64,000 nucleotides of DNA from Maritimibacter sp. (GTDB lineage Bacteria; Pseudomonadota; Alphaproteobacteria; Rhodobacterales; Rhodobacteraceae), in NCBI GenBank assembly GCA_002701395.1, contig NZVC01000029.1, positions 51,015 through 115,014 on the forward strand, in the 5' to 3' direction. Below, in pieces: positions 18,101 through 25,523 of the stretch. A model generated the notes under the pieces. It saw only the letters and a program-made list of their open reading frames with translations, had not been told where the DNA came from and made no database searches. A program made the position numbers and the translations under genes. How positions within the stretch are numbered: position 1 is the first letter of the stretch; each line of letters starts with the position of its first letter.

Positions 18101-18334
18101 GCCGCCGAAGGCACTCTGACGCCCGCGCTGTTCTACAAGGCGTTCCGCGCCCGCAACGACCTGCCGCGCTATCAGCACGACCTGCTGATGCAGGCCGAGT
18201 CGCGGGGCAAGCTGCGCTCGGCGATCCGGATCTGCGAATACACGTTGCGAAAGCGCAAGGCGAAGAACATCGCCGCCTCGCTGGAACGGTTGCGCGCCAA
18301 GCTTGACGGTCGCGCGGCAGAGGTCGCGGAATGA
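15200..18334 (+). CDS. Three-module protein: GT-A-like domain, GT2_4 glycosyltransferase and alpha/beta-hydrolase-like domain
   Basis: A protein of 1044 residues. Module 1 (about 1-280) begins PIVASLWIGGRLSFLEQ and has the DxD-type motif WIDADVLCMQPW (D92, D94), like glycosyltransferases with a DxD sugar-nucleotide site. A Pro/Ala-rich linker (280-365) follows. Module 2 (about 368-690) is a PF13704-type glycosyltransferase with VTSMKNEAPFILEWVAYH, VYTNDCTDNT, DVDEFVNIH at about 461, WVNGSGR and LNHYILRSADSFLVK. Module 3 (about 745-1044) is hydrolase-like, with the nucleophile elbow GASMGG (S853) and a late MGHQLPN (H949). The stop overlaps the next gene by four bases. The substrate is unknown; transfer to a surface glycan or glycolipid is inferred. 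Confidence 0.75.
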   Translation: MSLPIVASLWIGGRLSFLEQVCLKSFVDHGHRTILYTYGAVAGVPDGVEVLDANLIFPNDNYIRHAKSGSPAVHADAFRYRMIELQNVIWIDADVLCMQPWDFKDQWVFGWEKPDKLVCNAVLGLPRFSKTLKKLNELCATEYPIPPWAPAEERARMEAAAKAGHPVHVSEMEWGVWGPAAVTHFLFETGEMENVLPQMAFYPISFKDRRDLLAPGRVIDDQLTDGCYGVHLWNRRLRRRIITHEGGLPDPDSFVGRALTRHGIDPRAFPIPDEPPAHIREERAQQTPATSVASTLPDALPDAQPAAKADLVSQTAHVTVTPPAALAQMPVMENRQTPEYQRRTDELESRTGTITGWLTPPATPQKNDNILIVTSMKNEAPFILEWVAYHLGIGASHFLVYTNDCTDNTNAMLDRLQELGHVTRVANPWDPASGKKPQHVALKDAVKQDCYKAADWVLTIDVDEFVNIHVGDGTFADLFRATNDPNVISFTWKFFGNKGTADYQDRPVTEQFTACAPEFIPKPRLGWGFKSMFHKSSPYSRIGVHRPLGIEDNDVDRVRWVNGSGRAMPDQLLTNNGWRSTKRSLGYRLATLNHYILRSADSFLVKRERGRINHTDHDQGIEYWTRRNYATETDDRIIARHELMRPVLDGFMADDRLAALHAEAVDWHRARITHLKGLPDYKALYDDLLDDSRPDALFIDKSTEDLAEALSEQGATPAKPAVPPAAVLKDLTRPVPPATAAAAPLHDRFDAARAHAAKAGGFLWEGGDNAVMFVPGSKRLIVSFDNISNVQEDGPRWPWGFKLMTGEMGASVLGVMGAKRNWFRNDFVHDTFETLRDQGFFDQFDDVLFYGASMGGFGALTYSRCVPGANVLAIAPQSTLDRRILPDDNRWGWTARLDWDGRFADAAGAPDGAGQVTIIADPYFQPDYDQVSRITGDNVTWLHTPFMGHQLPNAFVLMGILKPLLFAAAEGTLTPALFYKAFRARNDLPRYQHDLLMQAESRGKLRSAIRICEYTLRKRKAKNIAASLERLRAKLDGRAAEVAE

Positions 18335-19455
18335 CCGGCTCGCGGCTGATCATCACCTGCATGCGGAACGAGGGACCGTTCATCCTTGAATGGATCGCCT
18401 ATCACCGGTCCATCGGGTTCGACGATTTCCTCGTCTTCACCAACGACTGCGACGACGGCACGGTGGAACTGCTGGAAGCCTTGCAGGACCACGGCGTACT
18501 GACCACGATGGACAACCCGTACCAGCGGATCGAGGGCGGGATGAACCCGCAAAAGGGCGCGCTGTTCTACGCCAACGACACCGAACAGGTGGCGCGGGCC
18601 GAGTGGATCATGGTGTCTGACGTGGACGAGTTCGTGAACATTCACGCGGGTGACGGCACGCTGGATGCGCTGTGGCAGACGGTGGGCGCCGATGTCGACA
18701 ACATCTCGATGCAGTGGCGGCTGTTCGGCAATGCCGACGTCGACAGCTATCGCGATGAATGGGTCACCGACCAGTTCGACCGCTGCGCGCCCACCTTCTG
18801 CCCCAGCCCGGTGCAGGCGTGGGCCGTAAAGACGCTGCTGCGCACCACCGGGGGCAAGTTTCCCTGCGGGCGCTACAAGCGGCTTGGCGTCCACCGTCCC
18901 ATCGACCCGGGCGCGGGGGCGACGGAGCAGACGAACTGGGTCGACGGCAGCGGGCGCCCGGTGTTGCGGAAGTTCCGCGAAAACGGCTGGCGGTTCGGCA
19001 CCCATTCGCACGGCTACGGTCTGGTCACGCTGAACCACTACGCGGTGCGCTCTGCCGACAGCTTTCTGGTCAAGCGCGACCGGGGCCGCGTGAACCATGT
19101 CGAACGCGATCAGGGGCTGGCCTACTGGCTGCGGATGAACTTCAACATGGAGCGTGACACCTCGATCCGGCGCCACCTGCCACGCGCGAAAGCGGAACGG
19201 GACCGGCTGCTGGCGCTGGGCGACGTGCAAGCGCGCCATGCCGACGCGGTCGAAGCGCATCGCGCGAAGATCCGGGATCTGAAGACGCGCGATGACATGG
19301 CCGCCTTCCACGCCGAGATCACGTCGGACCGGATGAAGCTGATCTCGCGCCATCTGAACCTGCTAAGTCGCGACCAGTTCAACGCAGGCCCCGACGCGAT
19401 CGGGCCAGAGATTTTCGAGCGGATCGAAAGGGTGCCGGAACTGCTGGCAGAGTGA
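18331..19455 (+). CDS. GT2_4 (PF13704-type) glycosyltransferase
   Basis: A protein of 374 residues consisting mainly of one module that matches module 2 of the upstream 1044-residue protein. Shared landmarks are LIITCMRNEGPFILEWIAYH, VFTNDCDDGT, DVDEFVNIHAG (the acidic metal/nucleotide site), WRLFGNADVDSY, WVDGSGR and LNHYAVRSADSFLVKRDRGR. PF13704 proteins are predicted to transfer sugars from nucleotide donors. The ATG at 18331 overlaps the previous stop (ATGA), so it is translationally coupled and probably works with it. No membrane segment is seen. The acceptor and donor are unknown. Confidence 0.8.
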   Translation: MTGSRLIITCMRNEGPFILEWIAYHRSIGFDDFLVFTNDCDDGTVELLEALQDHGVLTTMDNPYQRIEGGMNPQKGALFYANDTEQVARAEWIMVSDVDEFVNIHAGDGTLDALWQTVGADVDNISMQWRLFGNADVDSYRDEWVTDQFDRCAPTFCPSPVQAWAVKTLLRTTGGKFPCGRYKRLGVHRPIDPGAGATEQTNWVDGSGRPVLRKFRENGWRFGTHSHGYGLVTLNHYAVRSADSFLVKRDRGRVNHVERDQGLAYWLRMNFNMERDTSIRRHLPRAKAERDRLLALGDVQARHADAVEAHRAKIRDLKTRDDMAAFHAEITSDRMKLISRHLNLLSRDQFNAGPDAIGPEIFERIERVPELLAE

Positions 19456-19461
19456 CGGGTC

Positions 19462-19483
19462 GCAATTTTCCAGAAAATTCTGC
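19462..19483. repeat. Short palindrome, member of a dispersed intergenic family
   Basis: The palindromic core AATTTTC-CA-GAAAATT (19464-19479) lies inside a longer imperfect dyad. It sits between the stop at 19455 and the convergent stop at 19493. The same TTC-two bases-GAA centred palindromes recur at 34594-34640 and 46045-46094. It could serve as a bidirectional terminator, but no T-run follows. Confidence 0.6.
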
Positions 19484-19492
19484 TTCCCGCCC

Positions 19493-20449
19493 TCACTCGT
19501 CGTCGTCCAGCCAAAGCGGCAGGCGGCCGTCTGCCGCAAGCGTGGCGCGGGCCGCGTTCAGGCGGCGGCGGAAGGCGGGCGCGTTCATCCGGGACAGCAC
19601 ATGGGTGCAGTACACCGCCGTCAGGTAGGGACGATTCATGTCGTCCATGTAGAACAACAGATTGCGCAGATAACGGGGGTAGTCGCGGCGGCGGCGCAGC
19701 AGGGCGTAGAACCCGGTCTCGGTCAGGCGGCCCTCGGCGGCGTCCTCGACCACCTTGTGCAGCACGTCCATATCCAGCAGCGCCCGGGCGATGCCGTCCT
19801 TAAGGTGGCGGCATTTCAGCCGGACCACGTTGTCGCCCCGGAACAGGCTGGCATGAACCGAGTCCAGCATCTCGATCGGGTCGTACAGCACGAAGGCCCG
19901 GCCCGCGCCCTCGACCATGTCGGGCGCATAGCCGAAGCGGTCGCGGAACTCGAGCAGGCGCGCGGCGGGAAAGCGGGTGTCCCACTCGGCGCGTTCGTGG
20001 TCCAGCGTCGCCTGCGGCGCGATGGCGACCACGGTGGCACCGGGGGCGACCACGGAAAAGGCGGCGGCGGCATAGGCGCCCATGCCAAGCCCGAAGAAGG
20101 TGACCTTGTCGAAATCCTCGAAGAAGGCGTCGTCGACCATCTCGTCGAGGATGTCGTACAGCGCCTGGCTGCGGAACCACGTCTCGCCGTTGGCCGCAAA
20201 GTGCAGCACGGACCAGTTCTTGTCGTCGGCAAAGTCCAGCGACATCGGCATCCCGGTGTCGCCAAGATCAAGCGTATCCTCGACCCGTTCGAAGCTGACC
20301 AACAGCTTCGGGCCGCGGGGAATGAACGAGACCGAATGGTCGCGGTCCAGAAGGTACTGGAATCCCTCGGCGCCGATCTCTTGCTTGAGACCGTCCAGCA
20401 TCTGGTCGGCGCTGGTCACCGGGGCATCGATCATAGAGGCGTCTGCCAT
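19493..20449 (-). CDS. Alpha/beta-hydrolase-like protein lacking the catalytic serine
   Basis: A protein of 318 residues matching module 3 of the 1044-residue protein at 15200 along most of its length. Common points are the start FIPRGPKLLVSFERVED, DILDEMVDDAFFEDFDKV, VVAIAPQATLD, then a histidine in LKCRHLKDG and a C-terminal helical part (RRRDYPRYLRNLLF). At the nucleophile elbow, where the larger protein has GASMGG, this one has GLGMGA. Residue 122 is glycine rather than serine, so normal serine-hydrolase chemistry looks impossible. It may be a binding or regulatory pseudoenzyme. The ATG at 20449 fits the module start. It lies 17 bases downstream of the GT-methyltransferase gene on the same strand. 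Confidence 0.65.
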   Translation of the reverse strand: MADASMIDAPVTSADQMLDGLKQEIGAEGFQYLLDRDHSVSFIPRGPKLLVSFERVEDTLDLGDTGMPMSLDFADDKNWSVLHFAANGETWFRSQALYDILDEMVDDAFFEDFDKVTFFGLGMGAYAAAAFSVVAPGATVVAIAPQATLDHERAEWDTRFPAARLLEFRDRFGYAPDMVEGAGRAFVLYDPIEMLDSVHASLFRGDNVVRLKCRHLKDGIARALLDMDVLHKVVEDAAEGRLTETGFYALLRRRRDYPRYLRNLLFYMDDMNRPYLTAVYCTHVLSRMNAPAFRRRLNAARATLAADGRLPLWLDDDE

Positions 20450-20466
20450 TCTTTTCCTGTAGCTGC

Positions 20467-22011
20467 CTACCGCTTGTGGACGACCAGCAGTTGGTCCCGC
20501 CGGTGTTTTATATACTGGGCGGGGAACAGGAAGCATCCGGAAAAATCGACCCGCATCGCGTTCAGCGCGGTGCAGGTGGCGGCATCCGGATGCTCGAATA
20601 CCCCGGTTTCCTGATAGCCTTGAAAAAGGGCCGCAGTTTTGACCGAACCTTGTCCTTCCAACGGCGTGGGCTGAAAGCGCAGATCCTCGATGATGTAGAG
20701 GCCGCCAGAGGCAAGGCGCGGGAACAGATCGACGAAGGCCGATTGCTGGTGACGGCTGGCGTGGGTGGCGTCGTCGATGATCACCTCGGGCGCACCGTCC
20801 AGCGCGGCGGTCAGCGTTGCGGGGTCCTCGAAATCGGTGGTGACGTAGGCAACGCGGGGATCGTCGAACGGCACTTCTTCGGCCATGTCGAAGGCCGTGA
20901 ACCGCGCGTTCGGGAAGTACGCCAGCCACATTTTCAGCATGGCCTCGGCCACGGCGGGGGCGGCGTCGGGGGCCTGCACGCCCAGACCGCCGTCAAGACC
21001 CAGCAAGGCGACGTGCAAGGGCCTGTCGCGCATGGGGTGGAACAGCATCTGGTACAGTTCGGTGAAGCGGTGCTTGCGGCTGCCCCGGTCGGACCCGGCC
21101 GCGTCGGCAAGGTCCGTCAGGTTCACCACGCCGCGCCCGTGGCGGTCGCCGGGGTCCAGCGGCTCGGCGACCGGCGCGGCGGGGGGCGAGGCCTCTGACA
21201 CGCCCGGCAGGGGGGCGTCTGCAGGATCGATGCCGTGCCGGGCCAACAGCCGTCCCATCAACGACTTGGGGTCCGGCACGCCGCCCTTGGTCCTTTGCAG
21301 ACGGGTTTGGGCGCGGTCAGCGTATAGGGGGACCGCCAAGGTCTGCGGTGTAATGGCCCCGTCGGCGCTGCCGTCCGGGCGCAGCAGCACCCCGGCGTCG
21401 GCCTTTGCCACGGGGTACAGTGCGGCGCGCAGAAGGGTATACCGGATCTCGCCCGTCTGGCGCAGGAACCACGTCAGAGCCGGTGCGCCCCATACGTCTT
21501 GGACCTGATCGTGACCGTCGACGGGTGGTTCATCCTCTAGCGCCTGCCGTTCTTCGGGGCTTAGCCACGGCGGGATCGCCTGAGTGTCGGAGGTGAAGTC
21601 GATCAGCAACCGCAGCGTCTCGCTGTCCGGGGGCAAGCCAAGAACGCTGGTGCCGACGTGAAGCTCGGACTGCCAGCCGTGCAGGTGGCCGGTGCCGGTG
21701 GTGAAGGGCTGCACGCAATAGGTGTCGGGGTCGGCCCAGACCATATCGTCATGCTGCGCTAGCAGGTGATAGCGGAACCGGTCGATCTGTCGTGCCGCGC
21801 TGGCCGTGTCGTCTGTGCCGGTCCCCGCGTCCAACGGCAGCACATCGTTGGCATCGGCGATCTCGATCTCGTCGGGGGCGCCTTCGACGGGGCCGTAGCT
21901 GAACAGTTTCACATGCTGCCCGGCGTCCAGAAAGGACCGAAGACCAAGGAGTTGCACGAAGCCAAGCGCGCCGCCGGTCCATAATGCGCCGATCTGGATA
22001 TCTCGGGCCAC
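20467..22011 (-). CDS. Fusion of GT-A-like domain and SAM-dependent methyltransferase domain
   Basis: A protein of 514 residues. Residues 1 to about 270 match module 1 of the protein at 15200: ALWTGGALGFVQLLGLRSFL, the acidic motif VWADPDTYCVQPF (D94, D96), and the same closing segment GGVPDPKSLMGRLLARHGID. After a Pro-rich linker (about 270-290), residues 295-514 form a class I methyltransferase like those of the rhamnosyl O-methyltransferase/CmcI group: DRGSRKHRFTELYQMLF, IIDDATHASRHQQSAF and GGLYIIEDLRF. The glycine-rich loop is weaker than usual (LLGLDGGLGVQ). It probably both transfers and methylates a sugar, or methylates one made by a neighbour. It is divergent from the gene at 22117. 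Confidence 0.7.
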   Translation of the reverse strand: MARDIQIGALWTGGALGFVQLLGLRSFLDAGQHVKLFSYGPVEGAPDEIEIADANDVLPLDAGTGTDDTASAARQIDRFRYHLLAQHDDMVWADPDTYCVQPFTTGTGHLHGWQSELHVGTSVLGLPPDSETLRLLIDFTSDTQAIPPWLSPEERQALEDEPPVDGHDQVQDVWGAPALTWFLRQTGEIRYTLLRAALYPVAKADAGVLLRPDGSADGAITPQTLAVPLYADRAQTRLQRTKGGVPDPKSLMGRLLARHGIDPADAPLPGVSEASPPAAPVAEPLDPGDRHGRGVVNLTDLADAAGSDRGSRKHRFTELYQMLFHPMRDRPLHVALLGLDGGLGVQAPDAAPAVAEAMLKMWLAYFPNARFTAFDMAEEVPFDDPRVAYVTTDFEDPATLTAALDGAPEVIIDDATHASRHQQSAFVDLFPRLASGGLYIIEDLRFQPTPLEGQGSVKTAALFQGYQETGVFEHPDAATCTALNAMRVDFSGCFLFPAQYIKHRRDQLLVVHKR

Positions 22012-22116
22012 GGGCCTGCCTCCTTATCATTCATCGGCGGGTGTGCGATAAGGCCGACAACGGGCAGATGGATCGCAAATGCGCTGGAAGAACGCAATCG
22101 TTTCGGGGACACGCGG

Positions 22117-23145
22117 GTGAGGGTGCTGCTGGTTTCGGCGGTCCGGGACGAGGCACCGCACCTGCCCGAATGGATCGCGCATCACCGCGCGCTGGGCGTG
22201 ACGGATTTCCTGATCTTCTCGAACGACTGTGGCGACGGCACCGATGCGATGCTGGACGCGATGGCGCCGCTGGGCGTGACGCACCTGCCGAACCGGCCAG
22301 CCGAAGGCAAATCGGTGCAGTGGAACGCGCTGAAGCAGGCATGGGGGCATCCGCTGCGCGAACAGGCGGAGTGGATCCTTGGCATCGACAGCGACGAGTT
22401 CGTGAACCTGCGCGCGCCGCTTGGCACGCTGCAGGATCTGGTGGGGGCGGTCGGAGAGGCCGAGGCGGTCGTTTTGCCGTGGCGGATCTTCGGCAGCAAC
22501 GGGCAGCGTCGCCTGACGGACGCGCCGACCACACAGACCTTCACCCGCGCCGCGCCGCCGGGCTGCGGCTATCCGGTGGGGGGGCTTCAGTTCAAGACGC
22601 TGTTCCGCCGCGACGGGCCGTTCGCGCGCCCCGGCGTTCACCGTCCGCGCAACAAGAAAGGGCAGGCGGCCCGCTGGGTCGATGGCTCGGGACGGGCGCT
22701 GCCGGGCTGGTTCGCGGAGAACGACAAGCGCATCACGCTGTTCGGTCTGCCCGAGGGGACGGCATTGGTGCAGCTCAACCACTATTCGCTGCGGTCCGCG
22801 CAAAGCTTCATGCTGAAACGCCTGCGGGGGCTGCCGAACCGGACCCGCAAGGCCATCGACCTGATGTATTGGGTGGAACGCAACTTCAACACGGTCGAGG
22901 ATCTGTCGATCGCACGCCACGCCCCCGCCGTCCGCGCCGCGTTGGACGAGGTGATGGGGCTTCCCGGCATGGCTCGGCTGCACGCCGAAGGGCTGGCGTG
23001 GCACCATGCCCGGTTCGAAGAGATGATGCGCACCGAGGCAGAGCTAAGGCTGTACGGACGCCTGCTGCTGGCTGCCGACAGCATGCCGCTGCCGGGCGAT
23101 GACATCCGCGAGCTCGTTTCCCGGTTTCAGGCGCTGGATGGCTAA
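22117..23145 (+). CDS. GT2_4 (PF13704-type) glycosyltransferase
   Basis: A protein of 342 residues from a GTG start. It has the same module as the neighbours in a more divergent form: LLVSAVRDEAPHLPEWIAHH, IFSNDCGDGT, the acidic motif DSDEFVNLR (replacing the DVDEFVNIH of the others), WVDGSGRALP and LNHYSLRSAQSFMLKRLRG. The GTG at 22117 begins right at the first beta strand. The Shine-Dalgarno sequence is weak, so the start is only likely. The stop is overlapped by the start of the next gene by eight bases, which suggests co-expression with it. Substrates are unknown. Confidence 0.78.
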   Translation: MRVLLVSAVRDEAPHLPEWIAHHRALGVTDFLIFSNDCGDGTDAMLDAMAPLGVTHLPNRPAEGKSVQWNALKQAWGHPLREQAEWILGIDSDEFVNLRAPLGTLQDLVGAVGEAEAVVLPWRIFGSNGQRRLTDAPTTQTFTRAAPPGCGYPVGGLQFKTLFRRDGPFARPGVHRPRNKKGQAARWVDGSGRALPGWFAENDKRITLFGLPEGTALVQLNHYSLRSAQSFMLKRLRGLPNRTRKAIDLMYWVERNFNTVEDLSIARHAPAVRAALDEVMGLPGMARLHAEGLAWHHARFEEMMRTEAELRLYGRLLLAADSMPLPGDDIRELVSRFQALDG

Positions 23146-25411
23146 GGCGCAGGTCCTGACCCGAAGCCTGACCGGCGGGCGTCTGGGCGACGCACCGCTG
23201 CTTGACGCGTTGCGCTGGCCGTCGGTCTTCGGCTGCGCGGTGCGGCTGTGGGGCGTGCGCGGCACAAGGCCCGCATTGACGCCGGATGCCGGGGACCTGC
23301 GCCTCAAACGCGCAACGACTGTCGGCGGCCACGTCGTGGTCACGGCGCAGACCGAACTGGCCGAGGGGCCGTTGCAGGCGCGGATCGGCGGAACGGTGTC
23401 CGAAATCCTGCCCGCCGCGCCCGAGACGGCGCTGTTCGCGGGGCTGAACGTGCTGCTGGCGCAGCGCCATCATGAACCGCTCGACGAGGTGGCCGCTTGG
23501 CTGCGCTATCACGCGACGCACCAAGGGGCGCAGGCGGCGGTGATCTTGGACCGGACCGCGCCGGGCGCGGATCGCGATGGGTTCGCAACGGAACTGGCGG
23601 CACAGGTCGGCGACGGGCCGGGGCTGGTTCGGGTCGTGGTCGTGACCGCCGACCAGCCTTTGGGCATGGCGGATACGCCCGCGCTGGGCGATCCGAACGC
23701 GGCGCCGCGCCGGTGGGAGGCCGCGCCGGACCCCGACGCTTGGCGCGCGCCGCTTGGGCAGCCGCTGGTGTACGACGTGCTGAAATGGCGGTTCCTTGCA
23801 GAGGCGCGCGCCGTGGTCACGCTGAACCCGCCCGACCTGCTGCCGACCGCTGGAAAGGTGGACACGGTCTTCGACGCGGCGCGCCGGTCCGACACCGGGC
23901 TGGTCGCGATCCGGGGCGAGCAGATCTTTCCGTGGCGGGTGCGCAAGGCCCTGCGGCCCACCTATGGCGACCACGTCTGCCGCGCGCAGCCGCCAGAGGG
24001 CGCGGGCCTGCGCTGGGCCGCGGACCCGCACCGCACCGGGCCAGACGCGGTCTGGCATCCCGGCGGCATTGCCGGGGTCAAGGCCGATGCCGAGGATATT
24101 CGACGCTTCGACCGCTGCCAGAACCTGATCTTCCCCGATAACGCGGTGCAGGAACTGGTGGTGAAGGACCGGCTGACCGGCGACCCAAAGCTGGTGCGGC
24201 GCGCGACCGAGGTGTTCGGCGCATCCCCCGTGCCGCCGCCCGAACGGCGCGCCCCGGCGAAGGCCGCCACGCCCCTGCCACCGCCGCCGTCCGAGCGGAC
24301 GGTGGTGGTGACCTGCATGAAGAACGAGGGGCCGTTCCTGCTGGAATGGCTGGCGTGGCACCGGGCCATCGGGGTGGATGACTTTCTGGTCTACACCAAC
24401 GATTGCGATGACGGCACCGATACCCTGCTGGACCTGTTGCAGGCGCGCGGGCTGGTGCAGCACCGGCCGAACCCGTTCCGAAAGACCGGGGACAAACCGC
24501 AGAAAGCCGCGCTGCGTGCGGCGTCGACCGAGGCAGTGGTGCGGAACTCGGGATGGATTCTGCCCATCGACGTGGACGAGTTCGTCAACATCCACGCGGG
24601 TGCTGGGCGGCTGGACGACCTGTTCGCCGCCATCGGGGACGCCAACGCGGTCTCGCTGACGTGGCGGCTGTTCGGCAATGCCGACATCGACGGGTTCGAG
24701 GATATGCCGGTCACACGCCAGTTCCACCGCTGCGCGCCGCAGCTGATCCGCCGCCCGCATCAGGCGTGGGCGTTCAAGACCTTGTACCGCAACCAGGATC
24801 TGTTCGGGCGCCTTGCGGTTCATCGGCCGAAGAACCTGAACCCGGCGCGGGAAGGGCAGGTGCGGTGGGTCAACGGGTCGGGACGGCCGATGCCGGACAG
24901 TATCCTGCGCACCGGCTGGCGCAGCACCGGCGAAACCTGGGGTTATGACCTTGTCACGTTGAACCATTACGCGGTGCGGTCGGCGGACAGCTATCTTGTG
25001 AAGCGGCGGCGGGGCCGGGTGAACCATGTCGAGCAGGACCAGCACGAAGGCTACTGGTTCCGCATGAACAACAACGCCGAGGAAGACCGCTCGATCCGCC
25101 GCCGCGACGCGCTGCTGGACGCGGATCTGGCGCGGCTGATGGCCGATCCTGGGATCGCCGCCGCGCACGCCGCTTCTGTCGCGCGCCACCACGAGGTGAT
25201 CGCCGCGCTGAAGGCGGACCCGGATTATGCCGCGCTGTACGCCAGCCTGACGTCGGACCGGATGAAGCGCCTGTCTCGGATGCACCGACATTTTGGAACC
25301 AACGTGTTCCTGAACGGGCCCTCGGTCATCCCCGACGACCTGCTTGGCCCCGACACGCCGCCGGACTTCTTCTTCAACTGCGATCCGCCCGCTGGCCGTG
25401 CGGTGGATTGA
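23138..25411 (+). CDS. Two-module protein: degenerate GT-like domain plus GT2_4 glycosyltransferase
   Basis: A protein of 757 residues. The C-terminal half (about 388-720) is a well-conserved PF13704-type glycosyltransferase: VVVTCMKNEGPFLLEWLAWH, VYTNDCDDGT, DVDEFVNIHAG, WVNGSGRPMPDS and LNHYAVRSADSYLVKRRRGR. The N-terminal half (about 1-370) keeps only an outline of the same fold: a stretch like EPLDEVAAWLRYHATHQG is reminiscent of the LEWxAYH helix, but there is no acidic DxDEF motif and no NDC motif. It may be an inactive, structural duplicate. A Pro/Ala-rich linker joins the halves. The ATG at 23138 overlaps the previous stop, which makes it preferable to the in-frame ATG at 23099. Confidence 0.7.
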   Translation: MAKAQVLTRSLTGGRLGDAPLLDALRWPSVFGCAVRLWGVRGTRPALTPDAGDLRLKRATTVGGHVVVTAQTELAEGPLQARIGGTVSEILPAAPETALFAGLNVLLAQRHHEPLDEVAAWLRYHATHQGAQAAVILDRTAPGADRDGFATELAAQVGDGPGLVRVVVVTADQPLGMADTPALGDPNAAPRRWEAAPDPDAWRAPLGQPLVYDVLKWRFLAEARAVVTLNPPDLLPTAGKVDTVFDAARRSDTGLVAIRGEQIFPWRVRKALRPTYGDHVCRAQPPEGAGLRWAADPHRTGPDAVWHPGGIAGVKADAEDIRRFDRCQNLIFPDNAVQELVVKDRLTGDPKLVRRATEVFGASPVPPPERRAPAKAATPLPPPPSERTVVVTCMKNEGPFLLEWLAWHRAIGVDDFLVYTNDCDDGTDTLLDLLQARGLVQHRPNPFRKTGDKPQKAALRAASTEAVVRNSGWILPIDVDEFVNIHAGAGRLDDLFAAIGDANAVSLTWRLFGNADIDGFEDMPVTRQFHRCAPQLIRRPHQAWAFKTLYRNQDLFGRLAVHRPKNLNPAREGQVRWVNGSGRPMPDSILRTGWRSTGETWGYDLVTLNHYAVRSADSYLVKRRRGRVNHVEQDQHEGYWFRMNNNAEEDRSIRRRDALLDADLARLMADPGIAAAHAASVARHHEVIAALKADPDYAALYASLTSDRMKRLSRMHRHFGTNVFLNGPSVIPDDLLGPDTPPDFFFNCDPPAGRAVD

Positions 25412-25523
25412 TCACCCTGCAGGTTGAAAAAATCTCTGCAAGTTCCCCATGTTGCCTCTTTCGCAGTGCAAGGGTATCCCATCACTATTGCAGCGGTTCG
25501 AGTTTCTTCAGGGGAGGGGCGCC

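Noticed and set aside
22886..25291. A very long minus-strand open frame opposite the GT genes
   Set aside because: It is a shadow of the GC-rich plus-strand gene at 23138; the composition is Arg/Pro/Ala-rich with no family motif.
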